Positions 39,701 through 55,300 of a stretch of DNA of 64,000 nucleotides are shown one piece after another (position 1 is the stretch's first letter; the number at the start of each line of letters is the position of its first letter). The DNA is taken from NCBI RefSeq assembly GCF_964340395.1, contig NC_135563.1, positions 15,584,151-15,648,150 of the forward strand, written 5' to 3'. The notes under the pieces were generated by a model. The model did not search any database, was not told where the DNA came from, and worked only from the letters and a program-made list of their open reading frames with translations. The position numbers and the translations under genes were made by a program. The stretch comes from Glandiceps talaboti (lineage: Eukaryota > Hemichordata > Enteropneusta > Spengelidae).

Positions 39701-42700
39701 AAAAACGCGCATGAAAACACAACAATTTGAAAAACGCTGCGAAAAAAATGGATTGTTTTCAAAATGATTTCTTTTCATTCATTCATCCATTGTTTTCATT
39801 CGAAAAGGGAGTCCATGTAAATGAGTGAATATGGTAAGATCGAAAATGACCAAAAATGCAACGATTTGAAAACATACAAATTTGACTTCAGAAATGACTC
39901 CATCGATGACGTGCTTAAACCGTTTTGTTATGTTTGTACACGTGCAACAGCGTCATTTTTTATTTGTTCTGTCGTCAGTGTTTCCATGTAAATGCTCGAA
40001 AACATTTATCGGCCAATTGTGTAAACACATGAAAATGCATTTAACTGAAAACGATATTACCGTTTTTGTTTGACAACGTTGTCGTGTAAAAGCAGTCTTA
40101 GAGTGACATCAACAACATTTGTATTGGCAATTGAGATCAAGTTGTTTACACTTCTGGTTTTTCATTCCACTTTGCTCGGCTAGACAGCCTTAAATATTTA
40201 ATGTTTTCAGGGGAATTAGTTATAAAAGGTGAGTGACTGTAGGGCAATTCATATCTCAATACAGACCTGATTGATATGATGTATCAATCAAATCGACTCA
40301 ATCTATTGTTGATTTGCAACCTTTTACGGTGACAGATGTCGCTGTCGAATACCAACTAATTTTGCAGAAGAAACTTCCCCGCTTCTAGCGTAATTGGGAA
40401 TGACATACACTGATAATCATTTCTCAACCTATTGCACTAATAAAATAGTGAATTTTTGACCAAAATTATGAGCAAAAATATTTGCCACAAATTTTTGGCA
40501 GGAAAACAACGCTGTGTGTGTGCATGTGTGTGAGTCATTAGTGCATGTATATATGTATGTGCACTTGATTGAGTAGTGTTTTATCTGGAGCACTCACCTA
40601 TAACCAGATTGTTGGCTAATTTGTAAGAAGTATTCATTGAAACTATTCACTACACCCCTTTACATTATGTAATGTCTTGAATGGCAAAGGAAACCCAAGA
40701 ATAAGTTGGACACACACAAAAGACAAACACTGCCATGATAGTGGCATCACTTCCTTGTTTTCTATCACCAATTCTACCAGTAGTGGTTGAGCTAGCTCGA
40801 CAGGCACATCATGCACCTTGCAATTTCTTTAAAAATTCATTTACTTGTTTTAAAATCTGAACTGCATATGAATCACAGATTTTTAAAACGATGTACATGC
40901 ATGTAAATATTGTTTTTTGAAAATGAAAATTTAACCTTTCTTTATACTGGGTAAATAAGTGGATCATGTTCAGGTACAAAAATGAAAACTTCACCTTTGC
41001 CGACAACATTATTCTAAAACACTGATTTCATCATAATAACATGATCAACTTAAAAAATAATCTGCATTTCGAAACAAAATTTCCTAAAATACCGAGTATT
41101 TTTTATAATATTCACATTATTAAATCACTACGTTTCTACAAATCCAATATTCACTTTAGCAAATTGAAATCATTTGCAATTGACGAAGTATATATTTTTT
41201 CTTTCAAATGCAGATTTTTCCACGATATATGAATTAAATTATTTACATGATGTAACCGATACCACCTACTCTGTAAACTATATTTCAAATCATTAATATT
41301 TTACGAAAACGTATATTTTTTTAAATTCAGATTTTAGTCATCATGTACCCATTATTTAATAACTCAAATACTGTGAAGGCCTAAATATCAAATTATTTTG
41401 TAAAAACATTATTTTTTGTCAAAACAGATATTTTTGTCACGATATAGGTATTATTTAATCAGTCTATAAACTCTACTTTGCCTCGCATCCCTTTTAACTG
41501 TAATAGCAGATTTAGTGTCTATAATATTGTCCTGGAGGAATTGTTCTCTGCCGTGGCGATTTCAAATCAAGTTACTGATTACTCTATTTCCATACCATTG
41601 CACTATGTTTGACCTTTTTTTGTCTGATCAGTAAAACAACACAATGAGTTTAGTCAGCGAGACCACTCCATATATGTCACTTCATTTTTATTGTTGTCTC
41701 TACACACCGACTGATTGACTGATGCGTGCACCGATCGCTGATGACTCATCGGGTCCAGCTTTTAATCAGTTTTCCCCATATAAATCATCCATCCCTCATT
41801 CATGACTCACGATTCTCTACTACGCTATTTTGGTTCTCCAGGGGGATTTACGAGGGGTTGTCTCTAAAACTTGTTAATATTTACAACCAAATTACAATAT
41901 TATTTCTATCAATATTATGATATGTTATGAGAGTGTGTACTTTCCTCGGTTGATAGCTATAACCGAAACTATTTTTTTCTCCATAACATTTGTTATCATC
42001 TTGACTTTTTGTTGTTTTTTTGTGCTTTTTGAAACATAATGATGAAATGTAAACATCTAACAAGTTTATTATTTATTGACAAATGACTTAATAGTCCTGA
42101 CTAATTATTGTTACTGCTTACATATGAAAATCAAGCCAGTGTACACAGTACAATCAACAGCTAGTAGATAAACAACAAAGTAAATATTTAGTAATTAGAA
42201 TAATCAAATCATTTCCATTGATGTATTTTTCAAAGTATTTTTTGCATGGATTTTAATACCGTATCATAGTAGTTTATACTGTTACCCATGGCAATGAACA
42301 TTGGTTTGCAAGTGCCACACCGCCATAATAGTGAATGTCAGGAATTGTTTGTATACGATAATTTCCTATACTTGTCAACATATGTTGATAAATTTTGGCG
42401 ATGACTCAAACCATAACATGTAATTGTGTTAACCCTTGTCAGTAATAATTGAGTACAAAAACGGTTTTAATCTTCAACCAGTTTCGTACCCCAGCAGGCT
42501 TTTCCAAGACGTTTGATTTGTCAATTTCAGTAAATCAAAATATTCATATTATGTTGCAATATCAATTCATGACTTTGAAACAACACATAAACCATCTCAA
42601 ATGATATAATCTGAGATACTGAACACACTGCCCTCTAAGTACTGGCTTAGTACCCGGTAGTAGACCTTTCATTAGAGCCATCTGGAAAAATTTGCAACAA

Positions 42701-45700
42701 AAAACTGGCAATGGCAAAACAAGCAACACAATTCACAGGATTATAAGATGATTGAAATGAGTCTATAAATCACATGTTCCATTGTAGTTTGATCAGTTAG
42801 TGAGTTAAGTAGTGACATAACTCATTAACTGATCAAACTAAAATCGAACATATGATTTGTAGGACTCACTTTTTCATTATCTAATTCACTTACTGATTAC
42901 AGAACAATAACACAACCTAACTGATCAAACTAACATGGAACATACACGTATGATTTGTAGATTCAGTTCACTCATTTTTTTCATTACCTAACTCACTAAC
43001 TGATTACACAACCTAACTCATCATATAATCCACTGCATTAAATTATAATAGTGCATGCTATATCTATATGACATTATCAGGTCAATCAAATCATTTTTCC
43101 AACAAATTTAGTCACACTAATCTTGCTGCTCATTCAGTTTTTTTTCACATATTTCGGTTTGATATTAGCTTGGAATCATCAAAATAAACTGACATGTAAC
43201 AGATATAAAAATTTTGGAATAAATTTGATCAAATGTACAAAATATGGTTTGATAAAAAAGTTGACAAGTCCTTTAGTCTACATTTACACCAAACGTACAA
43301 AACATTTACAATGACTGGTGTTTCAAAATATGTCCGATATACTAAACGTATAAAAAATATTCACCAACGTTTACAAATGTGTCAGAAACACCAAACAGAA
43401 ACACCGAATGTACAAAATAATTACTGATGTGTAAAAAATACGTCGGAAACATTAAAAGTACAAAATATTTACCAACGTTTCAAGATATGTCAGAAACATT
43501 GAGTCCCCCATTTCTCATTTCTACATACGTCTGATTAGGAGGATGTCTGAAAACTATTACATCAGATAAAACATCTATCACTTCCTTTGACATTGATGGA
43601 TTATGTTATCGTTCAATGTGTATTTCAGCATCGACATATTACCAGTATCTATATCGTTCAGTCTCTACATTAACAGATCATGGTGATATTTTGTAACGAC
43701 ATCCGTTAGAGTCAACAATCCACACTACATTTTGTGGAAATGTTAGACATGGATATTTACTTTGTGTATCAAAGACTCAAATTTAATGATATGTCACACT
43801 TATGATATCAGTCCTACAGCTGAACAAATTGTATGATGCTACAGATCAGAAATGTATTTACTATTCTGAAGTATTCCATCAGTTTAATCATTCTCGTCAC
43901 ATTTTGAGACTAAAAACATACTGACAAGTTAAAACGTCAATACATGATGATATTTGACATAATTTTTTTATCTTATATTCAATTTTCATGTCTTCATTTA
44001 ATAAGCATATATGGTTACTTAGTGATCAAACTTGATGACCTCTCACCGACTTAAAATTGTTAACAAACATGTTGTTTTAATAATCTTTAACTAATTCACA
44101 ACTATTTACATATGAGCATCAATCAAGTATACACATTACCGTCAATGGTTACTAAAATCAAATAGGTACTTCAGCTAATAAATGTTTCCAGTAAAGTTTT
44201 CGTGAATGTCATGACAAGCGAACGACGACAAAATTTAAAAAAAAACACTTGCAGCTACTGGCGATTTAAACAATTTAGAGAGGACAAATAAATTTCGATT
44301 TGGAAATGTACAAATTTAATTCCTAATATTCAATCATGATTCTGATATTTTAAATCACGGATTTGGTTTCTTTAATTTGCAAAACAATATTGATTTACGT
44401 TGAAAATTTTAGAGACTACCCCTTACAATTTCCTTTGTGATGAGACTTCACTAGAACACGTGCGCTTCAGCTTTGAACTCTTCCACTTGAATACTTCCAT
44501 TCAGGACTAGACAATAGCCATCCATATTAACACTCGCAAACTGGTAGGCCCCATTTTCATCATTTCAATAACATATTACACAAAAAAAATTTTTATCAAA
44601 CCAATTTCAATATGACCAATTATTCTAATATGCAGGTGGACAAACAAAAGCAAAAAACTGATGGCACAGAATAAATCAAATATGAAAAACAGGAAAGAAA
44701 AACATTGTGTTTTTATACACTTCATTATCACATATTCATATGAGACTATTTTTGAAATGTGGATTTCAAAAGAGTGCATTTGAAAAGTGCTATAAAAACC
44801 AGTATGGTTAATATCTCTGGAGAGGAAACCCCGATCAATAATTTTGTCTACAAAATATCTCTATAATATAACAGGCTTTATAGCTGTAGCCTCAAGGCGT
44901 CATTAAAAGGGAGAAATTTTGGACATAAAACTAATCATGCAATTTGACATCACTTCAGCTTACATGAACCTATTTTTTAACAATTTATGCTACTTATATT
45001 CTTCTGTGTGTTCTAATATGGGGGTGGGGGTGGGGGTGGAGGTGGGGGTGGGGGGAGGGTTTTGATTTAAACAGTCTATCCATCAACACTGCCACTACAA
45101 TTTCAAAAAAAAACTTTCAACATTTGAAACCAAACCCTTTAATACTTTGTAAAACTTGTTCACAATTTTGATTTTTTAATTTAATTTTCACAATTTTCTG
45201 CTGAAAGGAATTAACTGTGTTTAATATCTGATAGGAAGACTATACGCATATTTTAGGAATTGTGTAAAAGTTAATTTTCCAGATCTGAAATAACATGAAA
45301 TTTATTTTTAGATGACAAAGAAATTGCACAAAATTAGAAATCATTTAATTTTCATTATTTTCTACTCAAATTAATTAACTGCCTATGAAATCTGTCTAAT
45401 TAGAGGTAAATTTTCCAAAAATAAATGAAATTTATATTTTTAGACGACACAGGAACTGCATGACATTTTGAATCATAGCAGTAATAGAGACCACCTAGTA
45501 ATTGTGATGAAAACAATGAACTAAAAATGTTACATTCTACATCTGTGACCAAATTTAGACTTTTTCAAACAAATTTAGACTTTTTTCCAAGAAATTGGAG
45601 CTAAATCTTGTAATACCTCTGCGAGTTTTCAATTTTACTATGCATACAACTTGAGGGGAGATTTCCTTTAGTCTCACTACGAAACCATCTGCCATATCCT

Positions 45701-46333
45701 CATTCAAATCTGAACACTTCAAATTTCCTTCTGAAAAATGCTAACATTTTCATTCAAGTTTGAACTAAGTGGTAAATTTTCATTGGTGCCATCAGCAATA
45801 TTAACCCTGTGATGTGTGTATTAACTTCACACAGTACTTTACACTATTAACAATCTAAATATGCCCACTCTGGTATTTATTTTATGCTCTCTTTTTCACA
45901 AGTGCCAACAGCTATACTCCTAATATCTGTGTCATGTACAAGTGCCAAGCCTCAGGAAGGATAAAATCGATGTCTAGTAAGGTCTAAAAAAATAATTGTT
46001 TGGTTCTGGTTACCCGATCCCACCTAGTTTTTCACTGCCGAACCTCTTATTTTGGCTTTAATAAGTTATATTTTTTACTCATTCAAACAATAGTATAAGC
46101 CTACATTGCAATCTGTAATTTGACATCACTTCTCATTAACCACTTGTAATACTGTCAGTGTCAACAAGTTAATTTAGTGCTCCTCATTGGCCCTTATCAG
46201 CACACCTGTTTGTAGACATTTACATAATATTTGTTTATATGCAAATCATATCGCTGTTCCTCTGAGTAGTATGTGCACATTTACTATATGGCATGATGCT
46301 ATGACTTATCTTGCACCTACACAAACAAACACT

Positions 46334-46388
<55 letters not shown>

Positions 46389-49300
46389 TCACTCACACTC
46401 TCTCTCTCTCTCTCTCTCTCTCGATCTCTCGATATGACAACTAACTTACTCTTTGCTTCCATTTCATGTATGGTCTGTTCTGCACTTATAGCACGTTGTT
46501 CCAACTTTTCATTTTCTTCTGCAGTCACACTAAGTTTTTCCTCTAATGTATGTAAATTGTCCACATCAGCTGAGGACTCTAATTCTTCTTTTAACTCCTT
46601 GATCTGTACATGAGATACAAATACATGCAATATTCTGAATAAAGAATTTCAAGTTACAAGCTTTCCAGTCCACAATATCCTAATTATCTTAAAACATGTG
46701 ATGATGTATATGCTCAGCTAGTTGACTACTACCCGGTTGTTAGAGGGTAATGTCAAAATATTTGCAGACAATTGAAGAAATATTAACATGCATAGTCTAC
46801 TACAGTATGTTATCAGTAATTTCATTTTGCGTCATATTGATAAAAATGCTTTATTTTCTAATTTCATTTATTTAAGTTGACATGGCAACCACAGATCTCC
46901 ACCAATTTTTTTTTATCACAATTTCACTTCAATCCACTCATACTTTTTGAAACATATACACAAAAGGGGTGGGGTTGAAAACACGATGATTTACTTGGTA
47001 ATGTCACTATATTGAACACAGTTTGGTACAATATCGTAAATTTCCTTTTTTGCGACTTTTCACACAAAAATGAAATGTGAAATAAAATCACGTGTTAATT
47101 CTAGCTTTCATATATATGTAAACGACTGACTTGACAACTATATCTTAACTGTCTTGATGAGTTTCACCTTGTCTCATTATTACTACGTGGGAGTGATAGA
47201 GTTCTTCACTACTTTTCAAACTTGATACACAAAAATGAAATGTGAAATAAAATCATGTGTTGCTAAAAATTCTAGCTTTCATGTGTATGTAAACGACTAA
47301 CTTGACAACTGTATGAGTTTCACCTTGTCTCATTATTACTACGTGGGAGTTCTTCGTGTTGGTCTCGTCACATATTATCTTATTTTTCACACATTTACAC
47401 AACAACAGCCATACTGCTATCAATTATGCTACATAACTAGGCATTAGAAAAAATCTACTTTGTCTACTCTTTAACTTAATAAGCAATGCACTTCAATGAC
47501 AATTTCAACATGGACATAATGCCACAACTACAAATCTGAATGAACTAAATATTTTGGTTTACATGTATTCAATATTTTGTCACTTAATACTGCAGAAACC
47601 TAGCATATACAACAATAAACACAAACTAAATCTATTGTTGTTGCATGTGGTACATTACAGTGGGTGATAGCAGTTGTGCAGATACAATCATCCTATTACA
47701 AAGATAGCGTTAACGATGGAAATTCCCCAAAAATGTACACCGCAAGATTACGGAAGATCAGAAATGCCACCCTACAGTGAGTATAATTAAACCAATGTTT
47801 ATAATTTATCAACACGTTGCAAGAATAGTTTTAATTTGTGTCCACCTAAGAAAGCTGAAAGCCTGGTTACTGCTATTGTACCACTAACATTATGACTGGT
47901 GATAATACGTGATATCCATTTGTAAAAGTATGGTGCTGTTACAAAGATGACATAAACCAAATGTTATGATTTAACAACATAGCCAGGTTTTGTCACAAGG
48001 TGAATGACTTGTCAAAGCTATCTAAATATAGGCTACAGATATATCTATACAATTAATCCCAAAACAAAAAACAAGTTAATCCTGCTTTTCGCATGTTTTT
48101 TGTATTTTGTGTACAAATACCCGCTGGTAGAAAGAAGATGAACTCTAAGGGATAAAAGCTAGCTTACGACATCACTTCCTGTTTGCACTTATTTACTCTT
48201 GCAACTTTGTGACTCTGTTTCACTTTTTCTAAAAAGTGAAATTACACAGCACTGAATGAATTGCATTATAAACAATTCTTTCAGACTTCCAAATAAAAAT
48301 CCCCAACGAGTCAATTCCCTGATGACAAATAAAGTTTCACCTGTATACTGCTTTCATGTTTTTCTTTTTCCAATTCTGTTGTCAATCTTTCCACCTCTTC
48401 CAAGGCCTCTTTTAACTTGTCTTCATTTTCCACTGACAGCATCAGAATTGAACTCTGTCGTTTCATAGCCGTTGTTTCTTGCTCCCTCTAAAGGCAGCGA
48501 AGGAAAAATAGAAACTTATTAAAGACAGAACTAAAGTTTGAATGCTCAAAATCTTGTTCCGACCCTCAGCATACGACCAGTCAAAGTTAAAAGACAAGAT
48601 TTTTCTGTATTTTTCGCGGTCAAACTATTATTAGAATGACCGACAATCATATTCTGCTCCTAACATGACTCCTGTAATTAATTAGTACTTTCCTTGCTTG
48701 GTTTCCTCATCTCTGACTGTACAATATCATTTTAAATACCAGCTGTCTGTCTATATGTCTAGCCTTTACAATTTCTATTTTTTTGTAAACATCATAAGAT
48801 ACAAGTTTGTCGCAATGCTGAGACAAATGTTCTGAAGCAGGCCACATATCCTTAATATAGTCATTGAACTAATTCAGTTTCCTTTAAGTTGAATGTATTA
48901 ATAACAAAGTTTCATCATATTATAAGTTGTTTGGAGAAAACACCATACTTTAAGAGTCATTTATTTACACATCTTATATTGATCATCTTGGTTCTCCCAT
49001 ACATCATGAGCACTTAATATAAACAGTTAGCTATCTTCTCGGTTGTTTTGATGACAACAAACTAACTTGGAATGACAATGAAGAAGCCATGTTTCGTTTT
49101 GGACTGTACAAAGGTAAAGGTTCTTACAAATTGAAATTTACCAAGCCTTCATATATAACAGACCCCCCCCCCCCCCAAATTGGTTTAATGTGTGGCAAAG
49201 TTATTTTGCAATATTAAATTGACCTTGAACATTGTCAAGGTCAAACACAACATTTTGGCTATTTGACCTTGAAAATGTTGGTCAAGCTCAAAGGTTAAGA

Positions 49301-52300
49301 CCTCATTACCTTAATCTTCGTTTATATTGGTCTGAGTCTTAACATTGCTAAAGTGGGGTAGACACTTAGATGGTGTCCACATGTATCACACTTTTGAAGA
49401 TACGAGACAAAATGTGCAAATCACAAATATGACTGCCATTTTGCCATATAAAAGGTAATTATGTGATGTACATATGTCCCTCATAGTTTGTTACTTTTGT
49501 GTAGAGTTTGGTTGAAATTGGCTGGTGCAGGGACAGACTTATGGAACCCAATGTAATAGAATTGTCATGGAAAGGGAGGAGGGGGGGGGGGGTGTATAGA
49601 ATATCTATGTTCAACCTTGAAATGTTGACCAACTACACAGTTCTATCTTACTTAATGAGGAGCTTGGACACTGTCTGATGACATAGAAACAAAGTTTGGG
49701 TTTTGGTCAACCTTTCTACATTGAAACAACAGGCTTCTTCATGGTCATGACAAAATAATAATGGCTGAATGGGTTACTTAAAATCTTACCTTTGCTGCAT
49801 ACTTTTCGGCTTCTTCCCGTAATACCTGTTCTTTTTCATATTTTTGCTTCAATTCTTCTAGCTCCTGATAAACTACAGTATTCACTGTCAAAATCAAAGA
49901 TGAAACCAAGTGAGGAACTTCTGGTTCACTGAACAGTTGAACACCCTAAACATGCTGAACCGGTAGGTATTACTGAACTTATAAAACAAAATATCTGCAT
50001 TGTCTGAGTTTGTCAGGTAGTTATTATGTGAAGAGAACTTTCTCAGATCATATTACAGTCATGGGAATTATTGCTAGTGTTTATTTATAAAGGACGATTG
50101 CACAATGTCGCACATGCTGAACAAATGAACATCGTTCATTTAGGTCAAACCCCCTACCCTAAACGAACATTTATACATGATGTAAACTATGCTGAAAACT
50201 GTATTGGTCACACACCACTACGATCAATGTAATTAAAAATCTCACATTAGAAGTAAAGTTTTGTCAACTTTATCAACATTTCAGTAGTGAATACAAAAGC
50301 TGTTATCATTGAAGGAGTGAAAGTTTTCCGTCGAAATTTGGATAGGTATGTGAAAATGAAATTCAGTAATCACACTGATGCCAGACCCCCTCCCTCTAAA
50401 TGTTCGCTTATTGAGCTTGTGTTCTTTTACAGACATAACTGCATGACAGTACCTCTTGAAAATTGTTCTATTGTCCTGTCATGTTCTGCCAGCAACTGTT
50501 TGCTCATCTGATGTTCTGTCCTCTCCTGTTCATACTGTAGATTAAAGAAATGAATATTTTGTGAAAAATAAACACATTTTTAATGGCAAGGCAACTGTTC
50601 TTTTAGTTTAACATAAAAATTATTGTTATATTGAAAACTTAAAGTTTTGCATTACTACAGGACATTTGTCAGATCTGACTGACAATCATTCTGCAAATAG
50701 TTGCATTAGTCTATACAACTGCATAGCAGATACAACCTTTCTGCGCTGACGTGACAAAATATTTGTAGCATTTTTGAAATTCATAAATTGATTATATTTT
50801 TAATTCATTCCCTGACATATATTTTTTTCTAAATCTTCTTAAAACCAGATAGATCTCAACAGAGGTTACATCTTTAAATATTCCATTTCACCTTTTGAGT
50901 TATACGATGAAATCAATATGTTTTCTATGTTGGTGGGAAACCAGCTAAGATTTCATTATGGAAGTGTCACCCATGTGGATAACACTTTCATGGTTTCATT
51001 AAACACCTTGTGCACATTAGTCAATAATTATCTTACTAAAGTACCTGATTAGTTACAAATGTTACCCATAATTAGTGACAAGGGAATATTTACAACAATT
51101 TTACATTCAGTGACATATATGTTCACATATTTGGATTACAAAGTCACAATTTTAATTAAAGCCACAGATCTCATGATGGAAAAACTAAATATTTTTAAAA
51201 TGAGACCGTGAAGGTTTTGCAATGGAAAAAACTAAATACTTGTACCAGTACTAAAATTTTAACCAATATTTGTAAATTTTCAATGATGCTCTAAAGATGT
51301 CATGGAGAAACAAATGTTTTTTTTAATGAGGCCCAAAGATCTTATAATGTTGCCTTTTTTTGACAATTCAAGGTGTGCACACACACAATGAGTTCCTTAC
51401 ATTCTTAAAGAATAAGAATAAGAATGTACAGAAACCTTCAGGTATGTAATTATTGGGTAGAAAATCATGTAATTCCATCATGACAGCCATTAGCTATTTT
51501 ATGTACTAGAAGTGGTCAATGTAACAAAGCTTACCTGTGCGTTGAATTTCTCAACTTCTCGTTGCCATATTTCCACTACTTCTTTCACTTCTTCCCGTTC
51601 TGTACACACTTCCAGCAATTCTTGTTTACATTTTATCAACTGTTCCCTCAGATCTGCACAAAAGAGAAAATTTGTCGTGAAATTGAACTCAGAAATAATC
51701 AACTATGTATGCATTACAATTTGCTAGGTTGTTGGGGGATGAGGAATTGGGGGTAGTGTAAAAAGTAAATACATCGGTTGGGAGGGGAACATATTTGAAG
51801 TAAAAATGGACGAGGGGGAAAGGTTTTATGTTTGGTCAAGGAAGGGTACAGTATGTAGTACAAAACACATATATGTATTTACATTTGGATGTATCTTATG
51901 AAAAAAATCAGTGAATAGTTTATTTGACCTCAAACCAGTTTAATAATTTATTTCACTTTTCTTTCAGTTACAGTTGATTTACTGAAGGAATACCATGTAT
52001 AATGAAAACTGAAGGACAGTAATGGTGAAGGCAGTGGTATGCATATCTTGAAATATCACAAAACAAGTCTACTGGGTTTGAGGACAGAGCCACCAACGCT
52101 AATGTGCAGTCCACTGATAGCAATGGATTATTCCTATAGTCCCTTTGGGCCGTTATCAAATTCGAGAAAATACCTGTACCTATAATCAACTATGGTTACA
52201 TGTCTTCTGGGATGATAGCTATCTATTCAAAAAATTGTTTCCTAGTATTGACAACTTTTCAACAACACTTCTTATGTATATATTTGAAAAGTGTTCTTTC

Positions 52301-55300
52301 CGAGTACAAAATGCCGATTACTAGTAATACATAAAGAGCAACAGGTAAACATGCCTAGGGAGAGAGTACTGGATTAAAATCTGTGGGTAGAACTTAGAAA
52401 AGACATCAATCATAAAATTCCCTAAAGCGACTTGCTTTGAAAGTTTATCTAACATTACTGTTGATACAGTAACATACTTTGTACTGCACTGGACAAGTAT
52501 GATATCTTTAGAATGTCAATACTATCACATGTCAAGTCAGATTTAATAGTCTGTTCATTCAGTCATTCATGTATTTTTCACATCTGAGAAAATGCTGCCT
52601 TTTAGCACTTGTCTCCAACTATTTTCAGTAAATATTAATATCTACTTGTTATCTAAATTTTGGGGGGGCAAAAATCAATTTAACCCTAATTTGCATATCA
52701 ACCCTGGCATCATTTTGTTGCGAACATTTCTTCATCTTGTACACTGTAAATATTCAAGAAATTTATACTCGTAATACATTTGCTGCAGCCAGGGACAAAC
52801 TGTGCATCTCCGAAGAGTTTTAGATATATTGGTGTTAGAATATGGAATGATTTAAGTGTTGATGTCAAATTTTACAGCCTATCGTGTTCGTTTCATTGCT
52901 TTGTATTTTTACTTTTTAGTATGTTTAATGTATATATTTGTATCCACACTGTGTGAGCAGTCTATTGAGTTTAAATAAAGTCTAATAATAATATAAATAC
53001 ACCCTATGTGTTCTTGCTCCCCCCCCACCCCTTATTTGTTGCATTAAATTCAACAATATGTATGTTATTGGTCAAGACAAAATGCAGTTCTCTAATCTGG
53101 TATTGCAACTTGATTTAAGATGTGTTTTGGTATTCACCAATGATTACAATTCGCTACCTTATCTACTGCAAACTCACTTCATTACTTGGCTGTACAAGTC
53201 TCAGAAGCTGACACTTTTTTGACACTGTCTGGCAAATAGTGACAAAACACACACTGTATCAAACAAATGATTAACCTAACTGTCAGATGAACAAACCAGG
53301 CTTTGTTACACCTCCTATGTCATAATCTGAATCTCATTATTACGTGCCTAAATACATCGTAGACAAGACTCCAGAGAATCTGAGGAGAAAATCGATCATT
53401 AAATCCACTGCTCAGCTGCGGCTTCCATATGAGCTCTACTAAAATACTTGCATTATCACAACTTTCAATTGTCAACAAAATTTACATGTGCGACGTCACA
53501 CCTGGGGCATTATTTTCTAAACTTTTACTGCCATTTTTGAAATTAAAATTAACAGTATACCAACCTAAAATATGACGCAACACCTACTGTTCCACATGTC
53601 AGACCAAATGACAAATTATCTGCCCCTAGGTAGACACTTTTCATGATAAATTAGAAGTAATATATCACTTCATTTGCAAGAAGATGTGTATCACACAAAA
53701 CAATACTGTTTAAATACAAATCTATTACACTCCTCGCATGTTTATAAAAGATGGATTTCTTTGTTGCTGGGAGCTATTCTTCTCTCTCATCTTTAACTTT
53801 CTCATAAATGTCATTTTAATTGATGCACTTCAAATTTCATGACTCCGTTCTCTTTTTAGTTTCCTTAAAGTCTAGTTCCTATACAGTATTGTTATGATTT
53901 ACATTTCAACTTAATTAGAGACCATGTTGGCATCTAGAATAGTTTCCCTAAAGAATCATGTGGAACAAACTCATATGCATTATGTCTATACCATTTGTCC
54001 AAGAAAAGGTTTATATATATATACTATATTATATATAAAAAAAAGACTTACAGTATTAATAACGGCAAACTAGTGTTTTTGTTTCCATTTGTGATTTCGG
54101 ACGTTGTGTTTACTAAGGATGAGATATCACACATATAAACCAACTCTTAAGTTTATGTTGAGTTTTTTTCTTGACAATTTGTTTTCCAGTTGGACCCTGA
54201 CCTCTCTGTGCAATGATCATTGTGAAACTAAATTTAGATAAACATGAAACACTTTGAAGAAACCACTATAGTTATCTCTCTATACTACATTAGGATCAAA
54301 CTGTTCACAGTATTGGTTTAATTTTCAACTGTGCAAAAATTAACAGTAAATATAGTGACAAGTTTTACAGCTACTAGGGATTCAGTTTATTGATTTAGTG
54401 ATCAAAAGTTAATAAACGGACCACATTTATCTCTGACAGTGTTCTTCCTGCAAATCAAAATTAATGAACCATTGACAGATAAAAGTAATCATTGTATCAA
54501 CAGATACTTCACAATCACATACGAACGCACCTGTTCTTCTTATCTTTGCATTTCCCGCCAAAAAAATTGACAACCGTGAGAATCATAATTGGAAAGTTTG
54601 TATGATAGTTATCAATGGAGCTGAGATATTACACTTAAATTTCTTCAGATAATGTTTGTGAGTATTGATTAAACTTTATAGATGTAATATTAATTTGGAC
54701 AAGTCAAAGAATATTATATCAAATCGCACTATTTACCAACAATTTGTAATGACAAAATTATGAACAAGTATAGCTTATTTTACTTACGACCTTTTCAAAT
54801 ATCAAAGTTGAATATGAATTATGTACAGAAACATGAAATATTGCTATTCATATCAACAAGTTAGCGAAAACAATCCACCCACATCTTTTTGACATCAATG
54901 AAAGTATATACATGTCGGTGATGGCAAAAAACTGTGATTTTTCTTAATAATGTTCTGACCGTGTGGCAATAGCTCACGTCTACTAAATGAACCAGAGTCC
55001 AAAACACATTCATTCTCTCGCAGTAACATTTCACCTTGGTCAGTGTTACCCAAAGCAAATATCTGTGATGAATGCCAATCCATTTCTAACCTTGTAACAC
55101 TTGAGTTGCCGTTTTGTGTATGAGGCATCTCACCTTTTCACATCAATTTACACTTTAAGATTCAAATATTCATTGAGTCCAGTTCCTTAGAGTCTATTTT
55201 TTTTTTTGCAAGAGTTCATTTGGAAAAAGTCTTTCTGTCTGGAAAATATATTGGCACATTGACAATATAGATTGAATTTATGATAAATGTCGTTTTACTG

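Larger units (their letters stand above)
24985..46449 (-). other. Shootin-1 intron of 21.5 kb
   Basis: The exons on either side join in phase (A|TA), so no further exon is required, and none was recognised on either strand. Contents include a MITE-like copy (27845-28240), a CTCF-like site at 25208-25222, a GATA microsatellite (38220-38285), a CpG-containing repeat (about 39670-40105), palindromes near 42787-42840, degenerate tandem repeats (40985-41430, 43260-43502), G-quadruplex-prone DNA (45018-45059) and two GGTTACCC repeat copies. The rest is unremarkable AT-rich DNA. Confidence 0.7.
46604..51534 (-). other. Introns between shootin-1 coiled-coil exons
   Basis: The introns 46604-48340, 48488-49789, 49873-50452 and 50535-51534 carry no recognised exon. 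They hold a 165-bp direct duplication (47063-47355), homopolymer C and G runs (49165-49176, 49577-49591) and a MITE-like copy at 50092-50422. Confidence 0.7.

Noticed and set aside
46187-46444. Open frame with (HT)n and (LS)n on the + strand
   Set aside because: It is a translation of the CA/CT microsatellite, and opposite a confirmed shootin-1 exon at its end.
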